From the NCBI RefSeq assembly GCF_014196515.1, contig NZ_JACIDV010000012.1, positions 1-64,000 of the forward strand: a stretch of 64,000 nt of DNA, in the 5' to 3' direction. Source of the stretch: Rhizobium skierniewicense (GTDB taxonomy: Bacteria > Pseudomonadota > Alphaproteobacteria > Rhizobiales > Rhizobiaceae). Under the pieces are notes generated by a model that was not told where the DNA came from, did no database searches, and saw only the letters and a list, made by a program, of their open reading frames with translations. Shown here in pieces: positions 57,470 to 64,000 of the stretch (its first letter is position 1; every line of letters begins with the position of its first letter). Position numbers and translations under genes: made by a program.

Positions 57470-57784
57470 TCAATACGTAAGCACAATCTCAAACTCGCCA
57501 CTCCGACCAACACGATACGGTGCGCAACTCTCAATGGCGCGCATTATTGCGTCTTGAGCATCATAAAGCCTTTGGTCTGAGTTCCGTCCTTTGACTTCGA
57601 CTAGCGTCACCGATCCGTCATGTGCGAGAGCGATTCGTACCGGTACTGAAACCGGCGCTCCGTCGTTCCCTCGTTTCATGCACTGCTGCACTTCTTTTGC
57701 GAGCCTAATGCTTTCTTCGCTTGCTTGCGAGCACCCCGCAAACGCAGTGACGACTACTAGAATTAAACTATGCAACAGTTTCAA
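57470..57784 (-). CDS. Small lipoprotein with TonB/TolA-C-terminal-like domain
   Basis: 104 residues if started at TTG 57784, chosen because GGAG lies seven bases upstream and the result is a compact lipoprotein signal MKLLHSLILVVVTAFAGC (Cys 18). A longer frame to 57853 adds a non-signal extension. The mature part contains VRIALAHDGSVTLVEVKGRN and YDAQDAIMRAIESCAPYRVG, the pattern of TonB/TolA C-terminal domains in envelope proteins of this group. It is AT-richer than its neighbours and lies between pyrG and moeA. Function unknown. Confidence 0.6.
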   Translation of the reverse strand: MKLLHSLILVVVTAFAGCSQASEESIRLAKEVQQCMKRGNDGAPVSVPVRIALAHDGSVTLVEVKGRNSDQRLYDAQDAIMRAIESCAPYRVGRSGEFEIVLTY

Positions 57785-57922
57785 ATGTTTGCTCCACTGT
57801 CCGTCTCCAACGAGAATGGTCAAAAGCCGCAGATAATTACCACACCAGTTCAACGGTATTCAGGATTGGCGTTGAAACGACAGTTCTTGCGAAAATTGGG
57901 CAGTACCAATTTATTTGCGCCG

Positions 57923-59137
57923 TTACCGCAACCACACCACCAAACACTCTCCACCAGCGACTAATTCCCCCGCAAACGGCGCGCGCACGATCAAGCAATC
58001 CGCCTGCGCCATGATCTTCATCATCGAGGAGTCCTGCTTGGTGAAGGCTTCCACGACGGGTAAGCCGTCTTCGTAACCAATGGTGCGCGCGCGGAGATAG
58101 TCCTGCCGCTGGTCATTGGCTTTGAGCGTGGTGGCGGTCTTGGCTTTGGTTTCGCGGGAACTCATCTTGCGGTGGCCGAGTTTTTGGATGAGGGGTTCCA
58201 GAAACAGCAGGTTGCAGACGAGGCTGGCGACGGGGTTGCCGGGCAGGCCCAGAACCTGCATGTCGCCGATGGAGCCGACCATCAGCGGTTTGCCCGGACG
58301 CATGGCGATACGCCAGAAATCCAGCGTCATCCCCTGGGCCTTCAGCGCCGCCTGCACCAGATCATGATCACCAACCGAGGCACCGCCGAGCGTGACGAGG
58401 ACATCCGCCTTCGCGGCAATGGCTTTGTCGATGGCGGCGCGGATGAGGGCTTCATCATCGGCCACGATACCGAGATCGAGGATATCTGCGCCAGCTCTGC
58501 GTGCGAGTGTAGCCACGCCGAAGGTGTTGGAGGCGATGATTTGCGCAGGGTTCGGCACATTGCCGGGTGGGACCAGTTCGTCGCCTGTCGCCAGAATGGC
58601 GATCAGCGGTCTGCGGTAAACGGAAAGCTGCGCATGATTCATGGCGGCGGCGAGCGTGATGTCGGTGAAGGACAGTTCCGTCCCAGCCTTCAGCCCTGTC
58701 TCACCGTCCTGAAAATCCTGTCCGCGCGGGCGGATATGTCGCCCTTCGGTGACCTCGAATGTTGTGCGGATCTTGCCCGCTTCCAGCAGTTCCGCATCTT
58801 CCTGAATGAGAACGGCGTCCGCGCCGTCAGGCAGAGGCGCGCCGGTAAAGATGCGCACAGCCTCGCCTTCACCCACGTGACCATCGAAAGCATGGCCTGC
58901 GGCGGATTCGCCGATGACGGTGAGAACCGAGCCGATCCGCGGAGCGTCGGCTGCGCGCAACGCATAGCCATCCATGGCAGAGGCATGGAAGGGTGGCTGG
59001 GTGAGGCGCGCGTATAAGTCCTGCGCCAGCACACGCTGGTCTGCATCCTCCAGCCGTATCGTCTCGGCCGATGTCACGGGCTTCGCCGCAGCCAGCAACC
59101 GCGCCTGCGCTTCCGCAACGGGCAAGAGAGGTTTCAT
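57923..59137 (-). CDS. moeA: Molybdopterin molybdenumtransferase MoeA
   Basis: 404 residues from the ATG at 59137. MoeA motifs: FHASAMDGYALRAAD, RIFTGAPLPDGADAVLIQED, GDELVPPGNVPNP, LGGASVGDHDLVQAAL, FWRIAMRPGKPLMVG and LGLPGNPVASLV. It inserts molybdate into adenylylated molybdopterin. It is the last gene of the minus-strand unit trpD-trpC-moaC-moeA, 67 bases after moaC. In relatives lexA usually follows moeA, as I recall; here it does not. Confidence 0.95.
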   Translation of the reverse strand: MKPLLPVAEAQARLLAAAKPVTSAETIRLEDADQRVLAQDLYARLTQPPFHASAMDGYALRAADAPRIGSVLTVIGESAAGHAFDGHVGEGEAVRIFTGAPLPDGADAVLIQEDAELLEAGKIRTTFEVTEGRHIRPRGQDFQDGETGLKAGTELSFTDITLAAAMNHAQLSVYRRPLIAILATGDELVPPGNVPNPAQIIASNTFGVATLARRAGADILDLGIVADDEALIRAAIDKAIAAKADVLVTLGGASVGDHDLVQAALKAQGMTLDFWRIAMRPGKPLMVGSIGDMQVLGLPGNPVASLVCNLLFLEPLIQKLGHRKMSSRETKAKTATTLKANDQRQDYLRARTIGYEDGLPVVEAFTKQDSSMMKIMAQADCLIVRAPFAGELVAGGECLVVWLR

Positions 59138-59204
59138 GCGGTTTCCTCTTTCTTTTGGTGGCAATGCGACGATGATCGCGCAATGACGGAACCTCGGTTC
59201 AGCC

Positions 59205-59687
59205 TCAAGCCTTGAAGTGACCGGATTTGCCGCCGATCTTTTCCAGCAGACGGATGGAGCCGATTTCCATGCCTTTATCGGCAGCCTTTGCCATATCGTA
59301 GATGGTCAGGCACGTGATAGACACGGCTGTCAGGGCTTCCATCTCGACACCGGTCTTGCCGGACAGCTTGACGGTGGCCTGTACGCGAAGGCCGGGCAGG
59401 GCGTCATCTTCGGTAATGTCGACCGAGACCTTCGTCAGCATCAGGGGATGGCAGAGCGGGATGAGATTGGCGGTCTGCTTGGCGGCCATGATGCCGGCGA
59501 GACGGGCCGTGCCGATCACGTCACCCTTCTTGGCATTGCCTTCGCGGATCAACGACAGCGTTTCCGGCTTCATCGTCACGAAACCTTCGGCGACCGCAAC
59601 GCGCGTCGTCTCGGCCTTGTCGCCGACATCGACCATATGGGCTTCGCCGGAGGCATCGATATGGGTCAAGCGCGGATCGCTGCTCAT
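59205..59687 (-). CDS. moaC: Cyclic pyranopterin monophosphate synthase MoaC
   Basis: 160 residues from ATG 59687, which overlaps the trpC stop by four bases; a longer frame would extend into trpC. The signatures are [32 protein letters not shown] and [15 protein letters not shown]. It converts the MoaA product to cyclic pyranopterin monophosphate. Translational coupling to trpC places a cofactor gene inside the tryptophan operon, a known rhizobial arrangement. Confidence 0.95.
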   Translation of the reverse strand: MSSDPRLTHIDASGEAHMVDVGDKAETTRVAVAEGFVTMKPETLSLIREGNAKKGDVIGTARLAGIMAAKQTANLIPLCHPLMLTKVSVDITEDDALPGLRVQATVKLSGKTGVEMEALTAVSITCLTIYDMAKAADKGMEIGSIRLLEKIGGKSGHFKA

Positions 59688-60496
59688 TCGGCAGCCGCTG
59701 CGTTTTCGCCGTTGAGCAAAATATGGGTCGCCGCGGTTACGTCCTGCTTGCGCATCAGGCTTTCCCCAACAAGGAAGGTGGTGATACCCGATGCTTTCAG
59801 GCGCGTGCAATCCTCGTAGGTGAAGATGCCGCTTTCGCCCACCAGCAATTTATCGGCAGGCACCATCCTGGCCAGACGCTCGCTGACATCGAGGCTGACC
59901 TCGAAGGTGCGAAGATTGCGATTGTTGACGCCGAGCAGCGGTGAGGTGAGTTTCAGTGCGCGTTCGGTCTCTTGCTCGTCGTGGACTTCGACAAGCACAT
60001 CCATGCCAAGCAAGAAAGCTTCGTCTTCCAGCCGCTTTGCTTCGTCGTCCGTCAGCGATGCCATGATGATGAGAATGCAGTCGGCACCCCAGGCGCGCGC
60101 TTCATGGACCTGATAGGTTTCGAACATGAAATCCTTGCGCAGCGCGGGCAGGGTGCAGGCCTTGCGGGCGGCTGTGAGAAATTCCGGAGCGCCCTGAAAG
60201 CTCGGCGTGTCCGTCAGCACCGAAAGGCAGGCCGCACCACCGGCCTCGTAGGCTTTTGCCAGCGCAGGCGGATCAAAATCGGGACGGATAAGACCCTTGG
60301 AAGGGCTGGCCTTCTTGATCTCGGCGATGAGGCCGAATGTTCCTTCGCTCTGCCTGCGCTTCAGCGCATTGTAGAAGCCGCGCGGTGCGGTCTGGTCGGA
60401 GGCCATCGCCTTGAGGTCTGCAAGGGACACTGCCGCCTTCGCAGCGGTGATTTCGTCTCGCTTGTAAGCTTCGATCTTTTTCAGAATGTCGCTCAT
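59684..60496 (-). CDS. trpC: Indole-3-glycerol phosphate synthase
   Basis: 270 residues. [20 protein letters not shown] with the catalytic Lys, [40 protein letters not shown] and [14 protein letters not shown] are the TrpC barrel motifs. It closes the indole ring from carboxyphenylamino-deoxyribulose phosphate. Single-function enzyme, not fused to TrpF. Its start overlaps the trpD stop by four bases and its stop overlaps moaC. Confidence 0.96.
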   Translation of the reverse strand: MSDILKKIEAYKRDEITAAKAAVSLADLKAMASDQTAPRGFYNALKRRQSEGTFGLIAEIKKASPSKGLIRPDFDPPALAKAYEAGGAACLSVLTDTPSFQGAPEFLTAARKACTLPALRKDFMFETYQVHEARAWGADCILIIMASLTDDEAKRLEDEAFLLGMDVLVEVHDEQETERALKLTSPLLGVNNRNLRTFEVSLDVSERLARMVPADKLLVGESGIFTYEDCTRLKASGITTFLVGESLMRKQDVTAATHILLNGENAAAAE

Positions 60497-61518
60497 GGCT
60501 TTGCCTGCTCTTCGTTCGAAACTGCAATCAACCTGTCGAGGGCCGCTGTCGCTCTGCCGTCATCCAGCGCGGAACTGGCGATCTTCATGCCATCCGCCAG
60601 CGTTTCGGCCTTGCCTGCGACCACCAGAGAAGCGGCTGCATTGCACAGCGAGACATCGCGGTAGGGGTTTTGGGCGCCACCGAGAACGTCGCGCAATGCG
60701 GCTGCATTGGCAACGCCATCGCCACCCTTGAGATCATCGATGCGGGCGACACCAACGCCAAAATCTTTCGGTGTCAGCTCGAAACTGCGGATTTTGCCAT
60801 TTTCCAGTGCCGCCACCCGGGTGGTCCCGGTGGTCGTGATCTCGTCCAGACCGTCACCATGCACGACCCACACGCTTTCCGAACCGAGGTCGCGCAGCAC
60901 TTCTGCCAGAGGAACCAGCCAATGCGGTGCGAACACGCCGAGCAGCTGCTTTTTGGCGCCTGCAGGGTTGGACAGAGGGCCAAGCAGGTTGAAGATCGTG
61001 CGCGTGCCAAGTTCAACCCGGCTCGGGTTGACATGGCGCATCGAGGAATGGTGACGCTGGGCGAACATGAAACCAAGACCGGCCTCGCGGATGCAGAGGC
61101 TGATCAGGTCCGGCTCGATATCGAGCTTGACACCCAGCACGGACAGCGCATCCGCCGTGCCGGACTTGGAGCTCAAAGCCCGGTTACCATGCTTGGCAAC
61201 CGGTACACCAGTCCCTGCAACGATGATGGAGGCGAGGGTGGAGATATTGTAGGTGCCAAGGCCATCGCCACCGGTTCCGACGATATCCATGGCATCGGCA
61301 GGTGCGCTGACGGGTATCATTCGGGAGCGCATGGAAGAGACCGCACCGGAGATTTCGTCCACCGTTTCGCCCCGCACCCGCAAGGCCATGAGGAACGCAC
61401 CGATCTGCGATGGAGTCGCTTCGCCGGACATCAGAATGTCGAAGGCCTCCCGGGACTGCTCCCGGCTGAGGCTTTCGCCGTTGGCAACCTTGGCGATCAG
61501 CAGCTTCAAGTCGGCCAT
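60493..61518 (-). CDS. trpD: Anthranilate phosphoribosyltransferase
   Basis: 341 residues. [19 protein letters not shown] is the PRPP-binding loop, then [40 protein letters not shown], and [14 protein letters not shown]. It joins anthranilate to PRPP in tryptophan synthesis. It starts the overlapping trpD-trpC-moaC set and lies 23 bases after the ppiD stop, so the unit may be read from the ppiD promoter. Confidence 0.96.
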   Translation of the reverse strand: MADLKLLIAKVANGESLSREQSREAFDILMSGEATPSQIGAFLMALRVRGETVDEISGAVSSMRSRMIPVSAPADAMDIVGTGGDGLGTYNISTLASIIVAGTGVPVAKHGNRALSSKSGTADALSVLGVKLDIEPDLISLCIREAGLGFMFAQRHHSSMRHVNPSRVELGTRTIFNLLGPLSNPAGAKKQLLGVFAPHWLVPLAEVLRDLGSESVWVVHGDGLDEITTTGTTRVAALENGKIRSFELTPKDFGVGVARIDDLKGGDGVANAAALRDVLGGAQNPYRDVSLCNAAASLVVAGKAETLADGMKIASSALDDGRATAALDRLIAVSNEEQAKP

Positions 61519-61541
61519 GTGCGCATGTTCCCGTTTGCGGC

Positions 61542-63434
61542 TCAGTAGTTGGTCAGCGCCTGGTCGGCGGCAGCCTGGTTGATGGTCACACCGTAATCGC
61601 TCTGAAGACGGCTGACCATCTGGTCGAGCATATCGTCGCCTGCGGCCGTAGCCATGGCGGTGATCTGCTGGTCGTTGTTATCAAGCGCGTCGGATGGCGT
61701 GGTGGTGTTGACATCCGTGACCTTGAACAGGACACGGCTGGAACCATCCGTATCGGGTGCGGTCCCAACGAGGCCGTTTGCGCCAGCAAAGACAGCGGAG
61801 ACAGCCTGCTGCCCCAGAAGTGCGTCTTCGCTGGTGCGGCGAAGACCCATCTTGGTTTCCACGGCAAGGCCCATCTCGCTGGCAATAGTCGCCAACGTTT
61901 CGCCCTTTTCGGCGCGTGCCTTCAACTCGTCGGCCTTGGCGGCAAGCGCCGTGCGCTGCTGCTCGGCTGTCCAGTCGGCAACGACTTGCTCCTTGACTTC
62001 GTTGAGCGCTCTGTCACGGGGTGCGATGACCTGCTGAAGATCGAACCAGACATAGCCTTCGCGACCGATGTTGACGGCGGGCGCATCGACGCCCTGTTCA
62101 GCCTTGAAAACCTCGGCGACGAGTTCGGATGTTGGCAAGCCTTCGACGGGGTTGCCCTTTTCATCCTGTCCATTGGCATCGACGGCGTTCACGGTGACAG
62201 TCTTAAGGTTCAGTTGTGTCGCGGCGTCCGTCAGCGACGAACCACCGCCACGCAGATCTTCGTAACGGTCGTGAACGGCGTTCATTTCTTCGGCCGCCTT
62301 GGTGGTCGCGAGGTTTGTGCGAATTTCTTCCTTCGCCTCGTCCAACGTCTTCATGCTTTCGTTCTTGATGCCGGTTACGCGCAGGATGACCGGACCGAAT
62401 GAGCCATCGACGACAGGTGAAACGCCACCATCCTTCTGGATGGCGAAGGCGGCTTCTGCGACGGACTGGTCTGGAACCGTGTCTTTTGTGAATTCGCCAA
62501 GTGTCACATCGGCAGGCTGTTTGCCCTGATCTTTCACCACCTGATCATACGTGGTCGTGCCAGCGCGGATCTGTGCGGCAGCGGCCTCGGCCATTTCCTT
62601 GTCCGAAAACGTCAGCTGTTCAATCGTACGGCGTCCCGCTGTCCGGAAGTTGTCTTTGTTGCCTTCGTAATAATCGGAAATCTGCTGGTCGGTAATCGCA
62701 CCCTGATCGGCAATGTCGCTCGGCTCGAGCTTCACGTAGCTGAACTTGCGATACTCCGGCGCACGATACTTGTCCTTGTTCTTTTCAAACCATGCGGCCA
62801 GCACATCGTCAGCCGGCGCCTTGACCGGATCAATGTTGGCGTTGGAGAGAAGAATATAGTCGATGGAGCGCTGCTCGTCGCGATACTGCTTCAACGCATC
62901 AACGAGGACCTGCGGCGGCTTGAAGCCATCGGACACGGCGTCAACGATCTGGCCACGCACGGCAACCTTGCTGCGTTCCTTGACGTAATCGTCTTCATTG
63001 AACCCAGCACCGCGTAACCGCTGGCTGAACAGGTTACGGTCGAACTGGCCAGTGGGCGACTTGAAGGACGGGTCTTCCGAAATCAGTGTCGCCAGACGGT
63101 CTTCTGAAAGACCCAGGTTCATCTTGGATGCCAGTTCGTCGAGAGCGGCACCGGCGGCGAGCTGGCTGAAGACCTGACGGTCGAGGCCGAACGCCTTGGC
63201 CTGCTCTGTCGTCAACCGTGTCCCGAACTGGCGACCGACATCGGCCATCTGGCGCTGGTAGGCGAAACGGTACTCGTTGGGAGAGACGGTCTGATCACCG
63301 ACCGTCATCACGGAATGTGAGTTGCTCGTCACCAGAGATGCGGAAACGCCCCACACGCCGAAGGACAGGACGAGGAGCAAAAGAAGAATTTTTGCCGCCA
63401 GGGTACGAGAAGCACTTCTCAGAGAATCGAGCAT
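61542..63434 (-). CDS. ppiD: Peptidyl-prolyl cis-trans isomerase, PpiD/SurA-like membrane chaperone
   Basis: 630 residues. An N-terminal membrane anchor ([20 protein letters not shown]) leaves the rest in the periplasm. A SurA-like N-terminal helical domain ([40 protein letters not shown]) is followed by a parvulin domain at about 250-360 ([39 protein letters not shown]). The C-terminal part is a long helical arm. PpiD helps fold proteins emerging from the Sec channel. It is upstream of trpD with a 23-base gap. Confidence 0.88.
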   Translation of the reverse strand: MLDSLRSASRTLAAKILLLLLVLSFGVWGVSASLVTSNSHSVMTVGDQTVSPNEYRFAYQRQMADVGRQFGTRLTTEQAKAFGLDRQVFSQLAAGAALDELASKMNLGLSEDRLATLISEDPSFKSPTGQFDRNLFSQRLRGAGFNEDDYVKERSKVAVRGQIVDAVSDGFKPPQVLVDALKQYRDEQRSIDYILLSNANIDPVKAPADDVLAAWFEKNKDKYRAPEYRKFSYVKLEPSDIADQGAITDQQISDYYEGNKDNFRTAGRRTIEQLTFSDKEMAEAAAAQIRAGTTTYDQVVKDQGKQPADVTLGEFTKDTVPDQSVAEAAFAIQKDGGVSPVVDGSFGPVILRVTGIKNESMKTLDEAKEEIRTNLATTKAAEEMNAVHDRYEDLRGGGSSLTDAATQLNLKTVTVNAVDANGQDEKGNPVEGLPTSELVAEVFKAEQGVDAPAVNIGREGYVWFDLQQVIAPRDRALNEVKEQVVADWTAEQQRTALAAKADELKARAEKGETLATIASEMGLAVETKMGLRRTSEDALLGQQAVSAVFAGANGLVGTAPDTDGSSRVLFKVTDVNTTTPSDALDNNDQQITAMATAAGDDMLDQMVSRLQSDYGVTINQAAADQALTNY

Positions 63435-63727
63435 CGTTATGCAAACCTCACAATATTCGCCCGTTACGCCGGGTCTGTGCGGCTTCCTTAAATCAATCCG
63501 CTTTGAAATTGAAGGCTAAATTCCGCTGAAAAGCGCGCATTGCCAAACGATGACGTGAGATTTTGCCAGGTAATGCGGATCTTGCGGCAACCCTTACCTG
63601 ACAGGCGTGATGGAGGTCGCGAAAGGCGGGCGATCCCTCGCCGATTGGTGGGAACAAAAAAGCCGCCTCTCTGTCGGGCGGCTTTCGTATCATGACGACG
63701 TTTAATGGGGTAATCGCGGTCTCTGCA
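63435..63727. other. Region upstream of ppiD
   Basis: About 290 bases between the ppiD start and the small minus-strand gene. It contains that gene's terminator (63655-63688) and, towards ppiD, AT-rich sequence for its promoter. No gene is supported. Confidence 0.45.
63655..63688 (-). terminator. Terminator of the right-edge minus-strand unit
   Basis: AAAGCCGCC and GGCGGCTTT arms with a nine-base loop, followed in the minus direction by a T run (A's at 63656-63661). It lies about 40 bases after the small-protein stop. Confidence 0.8.
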
Positions 63728-63862
63728 TCAGAACAACTTCGAGCGATCCAGCAGGATCTTGAAATCCTCGTCTTCCTTGCGAGTTTCCGATACGACGGAA
63801 ATGAAGGAGGCGACGAACATGATGCTAATGAGGGCTGCCAGCAAGGTTAATGTCGTAACCAT
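63728..63862 (-). CDS. 44-residue small membrane protein
   Basis: Read on the minus strand from ATG 63862: MVTTLTLLAALISIMFVASF, then ISVVSETRKEDEDFKILL and DRSKLF. One hydrophobic helix (about residues 4-24) and a charged cytoplasmic-type tail make a single-pass small membrane protein. A GGAG site lies nine bases before the start, inside a perfect palindrome, and a strong terminator follows. I do not recognise the family. It probably shares a transcript with the gene ending at 63905, 42 bases upstream. Confidence 0.65.
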   Translation of the reverse strand: MVTTLTLLAALISIMFVASFISVVSETRKEDEDFKILLDRSKLF

Positions 63863-63866
63863 AGTA

Positions 63867-63884
63867 TTCAACTCCGGAGTTGAA
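63867..63884 (-). promoter_or_regulatory. Perfect palindrome covering the small gene's ribosome binding site
   Basis: TTCAACTCCGGAGTTGAA, an 18-base perfect palindrome five to 22 bases before the ATG. As RNA it could fold into a seven-pair stem with CCGG loop that hides GGAG; as DNA it could be an operator. Confidence 0.55.
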
Positions 63885-63904
63885 CGTCTACCCCTCCCGC
63901 CCTA

Positions 63905-64000
63905 TCAGTAATAGTTTGTGTACTGAGAGCGAGATGTAAGCTGTGGGAAGTCAGGACCATTGTCTTGCGGCTTCTGACCGTAAAGGCTGAACGTCGTTGC
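63905..64000 (-). CDS. 3' end of an unidentified gene (partial)
   Basis: On the minus strand the last 31 codons of a gene enter from the right edge: FSLYGQKPQDNGPDFPQL, then TSRSQYTNYY and a stop. The codons are GC-rich like the neighbours and the frame is open to the edge. The tail is too short and too variable to name. The small membrane protein lies 42 bases further on in the same direction. Confidence 0.5.
   Translation of the reverse strand, partial: ATTFSLYGQKPQDNGPDFPQLTSRSQYTNYY

Overview
The window is a stretch of alphaproteobacterial chromosome, most likely Rhizobiales and close to Agrobacterium/Rhizobium. The evidence is the gene content and order: popZ-valS, exoR-xthA, erpA/dgt-argS-SPOR-nagZ-scpAB-tatABC-serS-surE-pcm-nlpD, and trpD-trpC-moaC-moeA. 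ExoR, the periplasmic repressor of the ExoS(ChvG)/ChvI system, is a rhizobial hallmark. Most genes are GC-rich and start at ATG with GGAG/AGGA-type ribosome binding sites. No rRNA or CRISPR array is present; one tRNA gene (Cys, GCA) was found.

Region 1 (1-6750) is the right arm of a prophage or prophage remnant. Its left side is cut by two abutting insertion-sequence scraps (IS481-like and IS5-like). Then come a glycine-rich tail fibre, a small tail-associated protein, a tail-collar protein, an oppositely oriented AT-rich polytopic membrane protein (a candidate envelope-modifying cargo gene), and a lysis block: amidase endolysin, small lipoprotein, holin-like protein and a membrane-anchored coiled-coil protein. 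It ends at the 3' end of tRNA-Cys, a typical phage attachment position.

Region 2 (6.9-32.7 kb) is a mostly plus-strand housekeeping block. It covers polar organisation and division or envelope proteins (PopZ, SPOR protein, NlpD-like factor), chromosome segregation (ScpA/ScpB), Tat export, three aminoacyl-tRNA synthetases (Val, Arg, Ser), peptidoglycan recycling (NagZ), DNA and dNTP metabolism (XthA, dGTPase), Fe-S delivery (ErpA) and ExoR. The surE-pcm-nlpD order is the one known from gammaproteobacteria.

Region 3 (32.7-50.8 kb) begins with a minus-strand molybdenum-cofactor cluster (moaA, then EamA and MFS exporters, mobA, mobB, the last four joined by tiny overlaps). It continues with a DUF971 protein, a Kef-type antiporter, a PNPOx-like flavoprotein, a GGDEF cyclase, fumC, an L,D-transpeptidase, glutaminase, ttcA, two tandem inositol-monophosphatase-family genes, a second Bcr/CflA-type exporter and grxD.

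Region 4 (50.9-64 kb) has parE, a secreted alpha/beta hydrolase, tpiA-secG-pyrG, a small AT-rich lipoprotein, then the minus-strand run ppiD-trpD-trpC-moaC-moeA. At the right edge lie a 44-residue membrane protein preceded by a perfect palindrome that contains its ribosome binding site, and the 3' end of an unidentified gene. The least explained pieces are the phage cargo membrane protein, the lysis cassette, the right-edge small protein and the palindromes at 37.2 and 63.9 kb.
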